Assembly: GCF_030344915.1 (NCBI RefSeq)
Contig: NZ_CP128233.1
Location: 1-64,000 of the forward strand
From: Neopusillimonas aromaticivorans
Lineage (GTDB): Bacteria > Pseudomonadota > Gammaproteobacteria > Burkholderiales > Burkholderiaceae_B
Direction: 5' to 3'
Length of the DNA stretch: 64,000 nt
Part shown: in pieces, positions 1 to 10,408 of the stretch
Layout: every line of letters starts with the position of its first letter
How positions within the stretch are numbered: the first letter of the stretch is position 1
Notes under the pieces: generated by a model
Told to the model about the DNA's origin: nothing
The model's input: the letters and a program-made list of their open reading frames with translations, nothing else
Databases searched by the model: none
Translations under genes and position numbers: made by a program

Positions 1-1845
1 GTATAGGAAGAATAAACGCCCTTTTCACCCAAGTCCAACAGCTTTGGACCGCAGTTGACTCTTTCGACACCCCTGCGATGCAACCCAATCCGGCTGACGG
101 GGAGCCAGCAACGCTGAAAATTTACCCTCCTCTTTCCCACTAGCGGCTCCTTTTCCGACAACCAGCACGGCGGATCCCTGCCGCGGCGCTGTGAACGCAG
201 CATTTTGATTGGTATCGTTGGCCTTCAGGCTCGTCAGTCAAACAGACCCAGGAGCAGCTCAGCCGGTGGCGCCCGGCTTTCGGGTAACGCCCTGGTCCCG
301 CTGGTTTCGGCTTTGTGCTTCAGGTGATCAAGGATCTGCTTGATCACTATAGGGTCTTCAATGCAGGCGATGACTTTCATGGCGCCGCCGCAGCCGCTGC
401 AGGTCTCGATGTCGATATTGAAAACACGCTTGAGCCGTTGCGCCCATGTCATCGACGCTCGCCGTTGTGCTGGTGTTGCCGGTTCATCAGCCACCCTGAC
501 CTTGTTGCCCCTGCCCCGTTTTGCCGGCGTGACCAACGCCCGGTGCCGACTGTTGGGTGCGAACACCCCGTGGAAGCGGGTTAGGTTGACTCTGGGCTTC
601 GGTACCAGGGCGGCCAGCCTTGCAATGAAATCCAATGGTTCGAAAATGACGTGCGTGGTGCCGTCCCGGTACGGCGTCTTGAGCTGGTAGCGCACGTTGC
701 CGCCTCGTGTTAACGACAGCCGCTTCTCGGATACCGCCGGGCGGCTGATGTACCGGCACAGCCGTTCGAGCTTCTTGCGTTCATCGGCCCTGGCCGCCAC
801 GCCGGCGTGCAGGCTGGACCCGGCTACCTTGCCAATCCCGTCACCGAACGGATCACCACTGGTCGGCAGAGTTTGCAAAGTGAACACCTTTCGCCCCGCC
901 TGTGAACCGACAGCGATACGGTAAGTGATCGAGTGCCCCAGCAGGGGTGTCATCGGGCCGTCATCCACCGCATCCGAGGCCAGATAGCTGTTTTCGACAT
1001 CCCGTTCCAGCAGGCCTTGCCGTTCCAGATAGCGACCCACCCGGTGGGCGATGGTGTGCGTCAGCTGGGTGAGCTCTGGGCTGGTCGGCGCCTTGACCCA
1101 GCGGAAACGCGCTGAGCCGTGGGATTGCTCGACATACACACCGTCGAGAAACAGCATGTGGAAGTGAACATTCAGATTGAGCGCCGATCCAAAACGCTGG
1201 ATCAGGGTGACCGCGCCCGTCTTGGCCACTTGGTGGGTATGGCCCGCTTTCTTGACCAGGTGCGTGGCAATGACGCGGTAAACGATGCCCAGCACCCACC
1301 CCATGATCTCGGGCCGGCTGGCAAACAGGAAACGCAGCTGAAACGGGAAGCTCAACACCCACTGACGCATGGGTTGTTCAGGCAGTACTTCATCAACCAG
1401 CAAGGCGGCACTTTCGGCCATCCGCCGCGCCCCACAGCTCGGGCAGAAACCGCGACGCTTACAGCTGAAAGCGACCAGGTGCTCGGCGTGGCAAGACTCG
1501 CAGCGAACCCGTAGAAAGCCATGCTCCAGCCGCCCGCATTGGAGAAATTCTTCAAATTCCCGTTGCACATAGCCCGGCAATTCCTTTCCCTGCTCTGCCA
1601 TAAGCGCAGCGAATGCCGGGTAATACTCGTCAACGATCTGATAGAGAAGGGTTTGCTCGGGTCGGTGGCTCTGGTAACGACCAGTATCCCGATCCCGGCT
1701 GGCCGTCCTGGCCGCCACATGAGGCATGTTCCGCGTCCTTGCAATACTGTGTTTACATACAGTCTATCGCTTAGCGGAAAGTTCTTTTACCCTCAGCCGA
1801 AATGCCTGCCGTTGCTAGACATTGCCAGCCAGTGCCCGTCACTCC
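1..1845 (-). mobile_element. ISCR2: ISCR2 (IS91-like rolling-circle element), copy 1
   Basis: One end, GTATAGGAAGAATAAACGC at 1-19, closely resembles the oriIS described for ISCR1-type elements. The other end is where the three copies stop sharing sequence (…GCCCGTCACTCC at 1834-1845). The single gene, on the minus strand, is the 497-residue transposase. In copies 1 and 2 the transposase-upstream end touches lysR/floR; in copy 3 it touches the attachment site of the guaA island. The terIS-side boundary is inferred from where the copies diverge and is uncertain by a few bases. Confidence 0.85.
234..1727 (-). CDS. ISCR2 transposase (HUH/Y2 rolling-circle type), copy 1
   Basis: A 497-residue IS91-family transposase that would nick oriIS and replicate the element as a single strand. 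It has an N-terminal zinc-binding cysteine cluster (about residues 76-98, C-x2-C … C-x2-C), the metal-binding HFH motif inside VHFHMLFLDG near residue 187, and a C-terminal CRYISRP segment carrying a candidate catalytic tyrosine. The length matches full ISCR2 transposase. The start (MPHVAARTAS) was chosen because the next upstream methionine lies in another frame. It differs from copy 2 by one residue (Gly for Asp in AVDDGPMTP). It is the only gene in the element and reads away from lysR/floR. Confidence 0.93.
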   Translation of the reverse strand: MPHVAARTASRDRDTGRYQSHRPEQTLLYQIVDEYYPAFAALMAEQGKELPGYVQREFEEFLQCGRLEHGFLRVRCESCHAEHLVAFSCKRRGFCPSCGARRMAESAALLVDEVLPEQPMRQWVLSFPFQLRFLFASRPEIMGWVLGIVYRVIATHLVKKAGHTHQVAKTGAVTLIQRFGSALNLNVHFHMLFLDGVYVEQSHGSARFRWVKAPTSPELTQLTHTIAHRVGRYLERQGLLERDVENSYLASDAVDDGPMTPLLGHSITYRIAVGSQAGRKVFTLQTLPTSGDPFGDGIGKVAGSSLHAGVAARADERKKLERLCRYISRPAVSEKRLSLTRGGNVRYQLKTPYRDGTTHVIFEPLDFIARLAALVPKPRVNLTRFHGVFAPNSRHRALVTPAKRGRGNKVRVADEPATPAQRRASMTWAQRLKRVFNIDIETCSGCGGAMKVIACIEDPIVIKQILDHLKHKAETSGTRALPESRAPPAELLLGLFD

Positions 1846-2144
1846 GCGGTCTTCACTGCGTGATCGAGTTGATCGACACCCGCCGTGACACGCTCCATGA
1901 AGTGCCTGCCTGCGTCTGTTAGCCGAACGCCCCGCGCATGGCGCTCAAATAGCAGGACACCAAGGTTATCCTCCAGCGCTTTCACACGCGCGCTGACGCT
2001 CGACTGGCTGATACCAAGTGCCTTGGCCGCATGCCGAAAATTCAGATGCTCGGCGACGGCGATGAACTGAACAAGGGAAATGAGCGGTATCCTGCCAGAC
2101 AGGATACCGACATTCACGAGGTTTCGATGGTTAGTGCGCCGCAT
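1839..2144 (-). CDS. Truncated LysR-type regulator next to floR, copy 1
   Basis: A 101-residue protein holding only the winged helix-turn-helix DNA-binding domain of a LysR-family regulator (LVQFIAVAEHLNFRHAAKAL, then the recognition helix ISQSSVSARVKALE). LysR proteins are normally about 300 residues, so the whole effector-binding domain is missing. Its stop codon falls in the last bases of ISCR2, so the transposition boundary cut it. The same truncated lysR is a known companion of floR in ISCR2 contexts. Whether a DNA-binding-only fragment still affects floR is unknown. Confidence 0.85.
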   Translation of the reverse strand: MRRTNHRNLVNVGILSGRIPLISLVQFIAVAEHLNFRHAAKALGISQSSVSARVKALEDNLGVLLFERHARGVRLTDAGRHFMERVTAGVDQLDHAVKTAE

Positions 2145-2171
2145 CGGAGCGGGCCTGCTACCAGTCGTCGG

Positions 2172-3385
2172 TTAGACGACTGGCGACTTCTCGGTGGCAG
2201 CCCCACGGAGCCGAAGGAGCACCAGCCCCAACGAAACCAGTACCGCCATCGCCGTGGCGTAACAGATCACGGGCCACGCTGTGTCACCGTTTAAAAGTGC
2301 CACCGCCAATGTCCCGACAATGCTGACTATCAGGCTTTGAACGCAGAAGTAGAACGCGACCGCTGATCCCGCGATGTCGTCGAACTCTGCCAAAGCGCCG
2401 TTCGCGGTAACGGACACCGTGAAGACAATACCGACCGCGACAACCCACATCGGTAGGATGAAGGTGAGGAATGACGGCGAGCCGTAAAGTTCGCCGATCC
2501 CCAACAGGACCGCTCCGCAAACAAGCAACGCCATCCCACGCGCCACGCATCCTGCGATGCCCCATCTGGCGACAAAGGACTTCGCGAAACGGGTTGTCAC
2601 GATCATTACAAGCGCGACAGTGGCGAAGGCAAAGCTGAATCCGATCTCGGAATATTCCGCTTGGCCTATGAGCACACGGGGAGCCGTCGAGAAGAAGACG
2701 AAGAAGGTGCCCATACCGGCGCTAAAGCCGACAGTGTAAACCCAAAAAGCCGGACTCGCGAAGATCGGCAAGACAGATCGGCGCGTCTTGACTTGATCCA
2801 GAGGGCGGGTTTCGTGCCACCTGAAACCCGCATTTAGGAGTGCGAGCATCGCCAGTATAGCCAAAGTAATGAATATCGCCTGCCATCCCAAGAACTCGCC
2901 GATCAATGCTCCGGCGATAGGGCCGAGCGCAGGCACGAACGCCAGCATCGAACTGAAAAGGCCGTAGATGACGACACCCTCAGGACGGTTGGCATAAACG
3001 TCGCGAACCGTCGCGAACGTCGCCACCAGCATGGCCGACGCGCCCACTGCTTGAAGTAGACGGAAAGCGACAAAGGCCGGTGCAGTTGAAGACCAAGCTG
3101 CTCCCAGAGACGCAATGACGAAAGCCGTTGCGCCCGCAAGTAGAATTGGCCGTCGCCCGATTCTGTCTGAGAGCGGACCAAAATCACCTGGCCCACGCCG
3201 AGCATCACCATATAGAGGCTCAACGTGAGTTGGATCATAGCGGGCGTCGTGTTCAGGATGCCGGGCATCGCTGGAACGACAGGGAGATAAATATCCATCG
3301 CCAGTGAAGCGAGGATGTCGAAAGGAGCCATCAGCAGCAGTGCTGCCGGCAGCGTATAGGCCCACGCGGGGCGTGTGGTGGTCAT
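2172..3385 (-). pseudogene. floR: floR florfenicol/chloramphenicol exporter, copy 1, one-base frameshift
   Basis: FloR is a 12-helix major facilitator inner-membrane pump that exports florfenicol and chloramphenicol. The protein begins MTTTRPAWAYTLPAALLLM and has the MFS motif GPLSDRIGRRP after helix 2. A missing A in the run at 3180-3183 (four A's; copy 2 has five at 7461-7465) breaks the frame after residue 68. Adding one base gives 404 residues, the normal FloR length. The other floR copy is intact here and broken elsewhere, so the two copies correct each other and at least one true floR is probably functional. The neighbours are truncated lysR downstream and the relaxase tail upstream. 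Confidence 0.93.
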
Positions 3386-3567
3386 GACGAATCAACCCTC
3401 GATTAAGGAATACCGGGCGACGTCTGCTCGTCAGCAATCAGATGAGACTAGCCTTACAGAGCGCCGCAACAACAATACTGGTTGTTGCGGCTTACTTGTC
3501 TGCTGACTTGGAATTTCCCATCTGATTACTCCACGCTTACGAATATGAATTGCTACATTTTATCCGA

Positions 3568-4485
3568 TTATCTTTTGCTTCGCAATGCGGCATGGGCGCA
3601 CTCAGCGTTCCAGCCCCTCTGCCGCCCTAACTGCCACGACACCGACCCGCCCTGCACGATGCCCATAACCTCGCGGCCGAGTTGGCGGTCGATGATCGGC
3701 CGCCACGGGACAAGGGTGAACTCATGGGATTTCTCGACCACGGCGAACTTGCCGCTCGATAGATGCACGGTTCCGGTAAACTTGCCGCTGACGCTCTCGC
3801 CGTCCGTGGCGGCGCGGAACGGCAGGCCCTTACTCAAAGCCATATCCGATCCGACGCCGGCTACCTCGCGCTCCCGCAGGATGGCGAGAAGGTTGCGCCG
3901 GTAGAAGACGCGGCTGTCCCGGCTGCGGGTGGCGTCGCCCTGTTCGATATGGTGCTCGCGGCGCTGGTCCATGGCTTCGCGGACTTGTTGCCCGAAGCCG
4001 GTTGGCGCAAGGTCGGCCGTCTCGCCGTGGATCAGCCGCCGGTCCAGCCAGGTCGCGCCGTCCGATCCGATCTGTTTGTTCAGATCGACCGGGGAAAGGA
4101 CGCGAACGCTGGCCTGACTGTCTCGGCCGGCGTCATGGGCGGCGGCACGGCTGACCAGATCATCGGGGATGCGCCATTGGTCGGCGTCGATCCGCTCGAC
4201 GATACCGGCCCGGCGTAGCGCCTCCAGCCGGCGCACATGGGCATCGACATAGCCCTCATAGTCGCCGCCTGGAACGCGGCACGTATAGGAAGAATAAACG
4301 CCCTTTTCACCCAAGTCCAACAGCTTTGGACCGCAGTTGACTCTTTCGACACCCCTGCGATGCAACCCAATCCGGCTGACGGGGAGCCAGCAACGCTGAA
4401 AATTTACCCTCCTCTTTCCCACTAGCGGCTCCTTTTCCGACAACCAGCACGGCGGATCCCTGCCGCGGCGCTGTGAACGCAGCAT
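3568..4485 (-). CDS. Relaxase C-terminal fragment (DUF3363/VirD2-like) fused to the ISCR2 end, copy 1
   Basis: A 305-codon open frame. Roughly the last 235 residues, from GVYSSYTCRVPGGDYEGYVD on, look like the C-terminal DUF3363 region of VirD2/TraI-like relaxases, as seen beside floR-ISCR2 elsewhere (family memory). The first 70 or so residues are an out-of-context read-through of the ISCR2 oriIS region (4283-4485), so no catalytic relaxase N-terminus is present. It marks an ancient capture junction: oriIS was laid down inside a relaxase gene. Expression is doubtful and mobilisation activity is not expected. Confidence 0.6.
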   Translation of the reverse strand: MLRSQRRGRDPPCWLSEKEPLVGKRRVNFQRCWLPVSRIGLHRRGVERVNCGPKLLDLGEKGVYSSYTCRVPGGDYEGYVDAHVRRLEALRRAGIVERIDADQWRIPDDLVSRAAAHDAGRDSQASVRVLSPVDLNKQIGSDGATWLDRRLIHGETADLAPTGFGQQVREAMDQRREHHIEQGDATRSRDSRVFYRRNLLAILREREVAGVGSDMALSKGLPFRAATDGESVSGKFTGTVHLSSGKFAVVEKSHEFTLVPWRPIIDRQLGREVMGIVQGGSVSWQLGRQRGWNAECAHAALRSKR

Positions 4486-6127
4486 TTTGATTGGTATCGT
4501 TGGCCTTCAGGCTCGTCAGTCAAACAGACCCAGGAGCAGCTCAGCCGGTGGCGCCCGGCTTTCGGGTAACGCCCTGGTCCCGCTGGTTTCGGCTTTGTGC
4601 TTCAGGTGATCAAGGATCTGCTTGATCACTATAGGGTCTTCAATGCAGGCGATGACTTTCATGGCGCCGCCGCAGCCGCTGCAGGTCTCGATGTCGATAT
4701 TGAAAACACGCTTGAGCCGTTGCGCCCATGTCATCGACGCTCGCCGTTGTGCTGGTGTTGCCGGTTCATCAGCCACCCTGACCTTGTTGCCCCTGCCCCG
4801 TTTTGCCGGCGTGACCAACGCCCGGTGCCGACTGTTGGGTGCGAACACCCCGTGGAAGCGGGTTAGGTTGACTCTGGGCTTCGGTACCAGGGCGGCCAGC
4901 CTTGCAATGAAATCCAATGGTTCGAAAATGACGTGCGTGGTGCCGTCCCGGTACGGCGTCTTGAGCTGGTAGCGCACGTTGCCGCCTCGTGTTAACGACA
5001 GCCGCTTCTCGGATACCGCCGGGCGGCTGATGTACCGGCACAGCCGTTCGAGCTTCTTGCGTTCATCGGCCCTGGCCGCCACGCCGGCGTGCAGGCTGGA
5101 CCCGGCTACCTTGCCAATCCCGTCACCGAACGGATCACCACTGGTCGGCAGAGTTTGCAAAGTGAACACCTTTCGCCCCGCCTGTGAACCGACAGCGATA
5201 CGGTAAGTGATCGAGTGCCCCAGCAGGGGTGTCATCGGGTCGTCATCCACCGCATCCGAGGCCAGATAGCTGTTTTCGACATCCCGTTCCAGCAGGCCTT
5301 GCCGTTCCAGATAGCGACCCACCCGGTGGGCGATGGTGTGCGTCAGCTGGGTGAGCTCTGGGCTGGTCGGCGCCTTGACCCAGCGGAAACGCGCTGAGCC
5401 GTGGGATTGCTCGACATACACACCGTCGAGAAACAGCATGTGGAAGTGAACATTCAGATTGAGCGCCGATCCAAAACGCTGGATCAGGGTGACCGCGCCC
5501 GTCTTGGCCACTTGGTGGGTATGGCCCGCTTTCTTGACCAGGTGCGTGGCAATGACGCGGTAAACGATGCCCAGCACCCACCCCATGATCTCGGGCCGGC
5601 TGGCAAACAGGAAACGCAGCTGAAACGGGAAGCTCAACACCCACTGACGCATGGGTTGTTCAGGCAGTACTTCATCAACCAGCAAGGCGGCACTTTCGGC
5701 CATCCGCCGCGCCCCACAGCTCGGGCAGAAACCGCGACGCTTACAGCTGAAAGCGACCAGGTGCTCGGCGTGGCAAGACTCGCAGCGAACCCGTAGAAAG
5801 CCATGCTCCAGCCGCCCGCATTGGAGAAATTCTTCAAATTCCCGTTGCACATAGCCCGGCAATTCCTTTCCCTGCTCTGCCATAAGCGCAGCGAATGCCG
5901 GGTAATACTCGTCAACGATCTGATAGAGAAGGGTTTGCTCGGGTCGGTGGCTCTGGTAACGACCAGTATCCCGATCCCGGCTGGCCGTCCTGGCCGCCAC
6001 ATGAGGCATGTTCCGCGTCCTTGCAATACTGTGTTTACATACAGTCTATCGCTTAGCGGAAAGTTCTTTTACCCTCAGCCGAAATGCCTGCCGTTGCTAG
6101 ACATTGCCAGCCAGTGCCCGTCACTCC
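4283..6127 (-). mobile_element. ISCR2: ISCR2, copy 2
   Basis: Second copy, offset 4282 bp from copy 1, with the oriIS-like end at 4283-4301 preceded by the relaxase tail (…ACGCGGCAC). It carries T at 5240 where copy 1 has C at 958. Confidence 0.85.
4516..6009 (-). CDS. ISCR2 transposase, copy 2
   Basis: 497 residues, identical to copy 1 except Asp in AVDDDPMTP where copy 1 has Gly. Copy 3 also has Asp, so copy 1 carries the derived or erroneous base. It has the same cysteine cluster, HFH motif and C-terminal tyrosine region. It lies between the relaxase tail of unit 1 and the truncated lysR of unit 2. Confidence 0.93.
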   Translation of the reverse strand: MPHVAARTASRDRDTGRYQSHRPEQTLLYQIVDEYYPAFAALMAEQGKELPGYVQREFEEFLQCGRLEHGFLRVRCESCHAEHLVAFSCKRRGFCPSCGARRMAESAALLVDEVLPEQPMRQWVLSFPFQLRFLFASRPEIMGWVLGIVYRVIATHLVKKAGHTHQVAKTGAVTLIQRFGSALNLNVHFHMLFLDGVYVEQSHGSARFRWVKAPTSPELTQLTHTIAHRVGRYLERQGLLERDVENSYLASDAVDDDPMTPLLGHSITYRIAVGSQAGRKVFTLQTLPTSGDPFGDGIGKVAGSSLHAGVAARADERKKLERLCRYISRPAVSEKRLSLTRGGNVRYQLKTPYRDGTTHVIFEPLDFIARLAALVPKPRVNLTRFHGVFAPNSRHRALVTPAKRGRGNKVRVADEPATPAQRRASMTWAQRLKRVFNIDIETCSGCGGAMKVIACIEDPIVIKQILDHLKHKAETSGTRALPESRAPPAELLLGLFD

Positions 6128-6426
6128 GCGGTCTTCACTGCGTGATCGAGTTGATCGACACCCGCCGTGACACGCTCCATGAAGTGCCTGCCTGCGTCTG
6201 TTAGCCGAACGCCCCGCGCATGGCGCTCAAATAGCAGGACACCAAGGTTATCCTCCAGCGCTTTCACACGCGCGCTGACGCTCGACTGGCTGATACCAAG
6301 TGCCTTGGCCGCATGCCGAAAATTCAGATGCTCGGCGACGGCGATGAACTGAACAAGGGAAATGAGCGGTATCCTGCCAGACAGGATACCGACATTCACG
6401 AGGTTTCGATGGTTAGTGCGCCGCAT
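6121..6426 (-). CDS. Truncated LysR-type regulator, copy 2
   Basis: Identical in sequence to the copy at 1839-2144: a 101-residue winged-helix domain without an effector domain, ending within the ISCR2 terminus. It lies 27 bases beyond the floR stop. Confidence 0.85.
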   Translation of the reverse strand: MRRTNHRNLVNVGILSGRIPLISLVQFIAVAEHLNFRHAAKALGISQSSVSARVKALEDNLGVLLFERHARGVRLTDAGRHFMERVTAGVDQLDHAVKTAE

Positions 6427-6453
6427 CGGAGCGGGCCTGCTACCAGTCGTCGG

Positions 6454-7667
6454 TTAGACGACTGGCGACTTCTCGGTGGCAGCCCCACGGAGCCGAAGGA
6501 GCACCAGCCCCAACGAAACCAGTACCGCCATCGCCGTGGCGTAACAGATCACGGGCCACGCTGTGTCACCGTTTAAAAGTGCCACCGCCAATGTCCCGAC
6601 AATGCTGACTATCAGGCTTTGAACGCAGAAGTAGAACGCGACCGCTGATCCCGCGATGTCGTCGAACTCTGCCAAAGCGCCGTTCGCGGTAACGGACACC
6701 GTGAAGACAATACCGACCGCGACAACCCACATCGGTAGGATGAAGGTGAGGAATGACGGCGAGCCGTAAAGTTCGCCGATCCCCAACAGGACCGCTCCGC
6801 AAACAAGCAACGCCATCCCACGCGCCACGCATCCTGCGATGCCCCATCTGGCGACAAAGGACTTCGCGAAACGGGTTGTCACGATCATTACAAGCGCGAC
6901 AGTGGCGAAGGCAAAGCTGAATCCGATCTCGGAATATTCCGCTTGGCCTATGAGCACACGGGGAGCCGTCGAGAAGAAGACGAAGAAGGTGCCCATACCG
7001 GCGCTAAAGCCGACAGTGTAAACCCAAAAGCCGGACTCGCGAAGATCGGCAAGACAGATCGGCGCGTCTTGACTTGATCCAGAGGGCGGGTTTCGTGCCA
7101 CCTGAAACCCGCATTTAGGAGTGCGAGCATCGCCAGTATAGCCAAAGTAATGAATATCGCCTGCCATCCCAAGAACTCGCCGATCAATGCTCCGGCGATA
7201 GGGCCGAGCGCAGGCACGAACGCCAGCATCGAACTGAAAAGGCCGTAGATGACGACACCCTCAGGACGGTTGGCATAAACGTCGCGAACCGTCGCGAACG
7301 TCGCCACCAGCATGGCCGACGCGCCCACTGCTTGAAGTAGACGGAAAGCGACAAAGGCCGGTGCAGTTGAAGACCAAGCTGCTCCCAGAGACGCAATGAC
7401 GAAAGCCGTTGCGCCCGCAAGTAGAATTGGCCGTCGCCCGATTCTGTCTGAGAGCGGACCAAAAATCACCTGGCCCACGCCGAGCATCACCATATAGAGG
7501 CTCAACGTGAGTTGGATCATAGCGGGCGTCGTGTTCAGGATGCCGGGCATCGCTGGAACGACAGGGAGATAAATATCCATCGCCAGTGAAGCGAGGATGT
7601 CGAAAGGAGCCATCAGCAGCAGTGCTGCCGGCAGCGTATAGGCCCACGCGGGGCGTGTGGTGGTCAT
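6454..7667 (-). pseudogene. floR: floR exporter, copy 2, one-base frameshift at a different site
   Basis: Same 404-codon phenicol exporter as copy 1, but intact where copy 1 is broken and broken where copy 1 is intact. Here the A run at 7026-7029 has four bases, against five in copy 1 (2744-2748), which splits the protein around residue 213 (…PIFASPAF / WVYTVGFSAG…). Restoring one A gives the full-length protein. Two complementary one-base losses in homopolymers of a tandem repeat are what base-calling or polishing error in a collapsed array looks like. Real inactivation of both copies is much less likely. Confidence 0.93.
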
Positions 7668-7849
7668 GACGAATCAACCCTCGATTAAGGAATACCGGGC
7701 GACGTCTGCTCGTCAGCAATCAGATGAGACTAGCCTTACAGAGCGCCGCAACAACAATACTGGTTGTTGCGGCTTACTTGTCTGCTGACTTGGAATTTCC
7801 CATCTGATTACTCCACGCTTACGAATATGAATTGCTACATTTTATCCGA

Positions 7850-8767
7850 TTATCTTTTGCTTCGCAATGCGGCATGGGCGCACTCAGCGTTCCAGCCCCT
7901 CTGCCGCCCTAACTGCCACGACACCGACCCGCCCTGCACGATGCCCATAACCTCGCGGCCGAGTTGGCGGTCGATGATCGGCCGCCACGGGACAAGGGTG
8001 AACTCATGGGATTTCTCGACCACGGCGAACTTGCCGCTCGATAGATGCACGGTTCCGGTAAACTTGCCGCTGACGCTCTCGCCGTCCGTGGCGGCGCGGA
8101 ACGGCAGGCCCTTACTCAAAGCCATATCCGATCCGACGCCGGCTACCTCGCGCTCCCGCAGGATGGCGAGAAGGTTGCGCCGGTAGAAGACGCGGCTGTC
8201 CCGGCTGCGGGTGGCGTCGCCCTGTTCGATATGGTGCTCGCGGCGCTGGTCCATGGCTTCGCGGACTTGTTGCCCGAAGCCGGTTGGCGCAAGGTCGGCC
8301 GTCTCGCCGTGGATCAGCCGCCGGTCCAGCCAGGTCGCGCCGTCCGATCCGATCTGTTTGTTCAGATCGACCGGGGAAAGGACGCGAACGCTGGCCTGAC
8401 TGTCTCGGCCGGCGTCATGGGCGGCGGCACGGCTGACCAGATCATCGGGGATGCGCCATTGGTCGGCGTCGATCCGCTCGACGATACCGGCCCGGCGTAG
8501 CGCCTCCAGCCGGCGCACATGGGCATCGACATAGCCCTCATAGTCGCCGCCTGGAACGCGGCACGTATAGGAAGAATAAACGCCCTTTTCACCCAAGTCC
8601 AACAGCTTTGGACCGCAGTTGACTCTTTCGACACCCCTGCGATGCAACCCAATCCGGCTGACGGGGAGCCAGCAACGCTGAAAATTTACCCTCCTCTTTC
8701 CCACTAGCGGCTCCTTTTCCGACAACCAGCACGGCGGATCCCTGCCGCGGCGCTGTGAACGCAGCAT
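7850..8767 (-). CDS. Relaxase C-terminal fragment fused to the ISCR2 end, copy 2
   Basis: Same as the frame at 3568-4485: about 235 residues of a DUF3363-type relaxase tail preceded by a read-through of the ISCR2 oriIS region at 8565-8767. No relaxase active-site domain is present. Confidence 0.6.
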   Translation of the reverse strand: MLRSQRRGRDPPCWLSEKEPLVGKRRVNFQRCWLPVSRIGLHRRGVERVNCGPKLLDLGEKGVYSSYTCRVPGGDYEGYVDAHVRRLEALRRAGIVERIDADQWRIPDDLVSRAAAHDAGRDSQASVRVLSPVDLNKQIGSDGATWLDRRLIHGETADLAPTGFGQQVREAMDQRREHHIEQGDATRSRDSRVFYRRNLLAILREREVAGVGSDMALSKGLPFRAATDGESVSGKFTGTVHLSSGKFAVVEKSHEFTLVPWRPIIDRQLGREVMGIVQGGSVSWQLGRQRGWNAECAHAALRSKR

Positions 8768-10408
8768 TTTGATTGGTATCGTTGGCCTTCAGGCTCGTCA
8801 GTCAAACAGACCCAGGAGCAGCTCAGCCGGTGGCGCCCGGCTTTCGGGTAACGCCCTGGTCCCGCTGGTTTCGGCTTTGTGCTTCAGGTGATCAAGGATC
8901 TGCTTGATCACTATAGGGTCTTCAATGCAGGCGATGACTTTCATGGCGCCGCCGCAGCCGCTGCAGGTCTCGATGTCGATATTGAAAACACGCTTGAGCC
9001 GTTGCGCCCATGTCATCGACGCTCGCCGTTGTGCTGGTGTTGCCGGTTCATCAGCCACCCTGACCTTGTTGCCCCTGCCCCGTTTTGCCGGCGTGACCAA
9101 CGCCCGGTGCCGACTGTTGGGTGCGAACACCCCGTGGAAGCGGGTTAGGTTGACTCTGGGCTTCGGTACCAGGGCGGCCAGCCTTGCAATGAAATCCAAT
9201 GGTTCGAAAATGACGTGCGTGGTGCCGTCCCGGTACGGCGTCTTGAGCTGGTAGCGCACGTTGCCGCCTCGTGTTAACGACAGCCGCTTCTCGGATACCG
9301 CCGGGCGGCTGATGTACCGGCACAGCCGTTCGAGCTTCTTGCGTTCATCGGCCCTGGCCGCCACGCCGGCGTGCAGGCTGGACCCGGCTACCTTGCCAAT
9401 CCCGTCACCGAACGGATCACCACTGGTCGGCAGAGTTTGCAAAGTGAACACCTTTCGCCCCGCCTGTGAACCGACAGCGATACGGTAAGTGATCGAGTGC
9501 CCCAGCAGGGTGTCATCGGGTCGTCATCCACCGCATCCGAGGCCAGATAGCTGTTTTCGACATCCCGTTCCAGCAGGCCTTGCCGTTCCAGATAGCGACC
9601 CACCCGGTGGGCGATGGTGTGCGTCAGCTGGGTGAGCTCTGGGCTGGTCGGCGCCTTGACCCAGCGGAAACGCGCTGAGCCGTGGGATTGCTCGACATAC
9701 ACACCGTCGAGAAACAGCATGTGGAAGTGAACATTCAGATTGAGCGCCGATCCAAAACGCTGGATCAGGGTGACCGCGCCCGTCTTGGCCACTTGGTGGG
9801 TATGGCCCGCTTTCTTGACCAGGTGCGTGGCAATGACGCGGTAAACGATGCCCAGCACCCACCCCATGATCTCGGGCCGGCTGGCAAACAGGAAACGCAG
9901 CTGAAACGGGAAGCTCAACACCCACTGACGCATGGGTTGTTCAGGCAGTACTTCATCAACCAGCAAGGCGGCACTTTCGGCCATCCGCCGCGCCCCACAG
10001 CTCGGGCAGAAACCGCGACGCTTACAGCTGAAAGCGACCAGGTGCTCGGCGTGGCAAGACTCGCAGCGAACCCGTAGAAAGCCATGCTCCAGCCGCCCGC
10101 ATTGGAGAAATTCTTCAAATTCCCGTTGCACATAGCCCGGCAATTCCTTTCCCTGCTCTGCCATAAGCGCAGCGAATGCCGGGTAATACTCGTCAACGAT
10201 CTGATAGAGAAGGGTTTGCTCGGGTCGGTGGCTCTGGTAACGACCAGTATCCCGATCCCGGCTGGCCGTCCTGGCCGCCACATGAGGCATGTTCCGCGTC
10301 CTTGCAATACTGTGTTTACATACAGTCTATCGCTTAGCGGAAAGTTCTTTTACCCTCAGCCGAAATGCCTGCCGTTGCTAGACATTGCCAGCCAGTGCCC
10401 GTCACTCC
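8565..10408 (-). mobile_element. ISCR2: ISCR2, copy 3, abutting the island attachment site
   Basis: Third copy, one base shorter than the others (GGG at 9508-9510 against GGGG). It is not followed by lysR-floR. Its transposase-upstream end runs directly into TCACTCCCACTCGATTGT (10402-10419), the guaA-type attachment repeat, with 7-8 bases (GTCACTCC) shared between the ISCR2 end and the repeat. Confidence 0.85.
8798..10290 (-). pseudogene. ISCR2 transposase, copy 3, one-base frameshift
   Basis: Identical to copy 2 except for one missing G in the run at 9508-9510, which ends the first frame after 265 or so correct residues. The rest continues in another frame to 8798. With the base restored it is the same 497-residue transposase. 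Since copies 1 and 2 have four G's, this is best read as a sequencing or polishing error. Confidence 0.9.

Larger units (their letters stand above)
1..10408. repeat. Tandem ISCR2-floR amplification array, 4282-bp unit
   Basis: Positions 1-4282 and 4283-8564 are near-identical direct copies, and 8565-10408 is a third, partial copy (ISCR2 only). The unit is ISCR2, truncated lysR, floR and a relaxase tail, all on the minus strand. I saw one substitution (C at 958, T at the matching 5240) and three single-base length differences, each in a homopolymer. Head-to-tail repeats of this kind are what rolling-circle (IS91/ISCR) transposition or recombination between ISCR copies produces. Position 1 coincides with the oriIS end, so further copies may lie upstream. 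Confidence 0.95.

Noticed and set aside
2172..7667. Both floR copies as true pseudogenes
   Set aside because: Each is broken at a different A run where the other copy has the full run. Complementary losses point to base-call or polishing error.
3568..8767. Functional relaxase genes in the floR units
   Set aside because: Only the DUF3363-like C-terminal part is present. The first ~70 codons read through ISCR2, and no tyrosine/HUH relaxase domain is visible.
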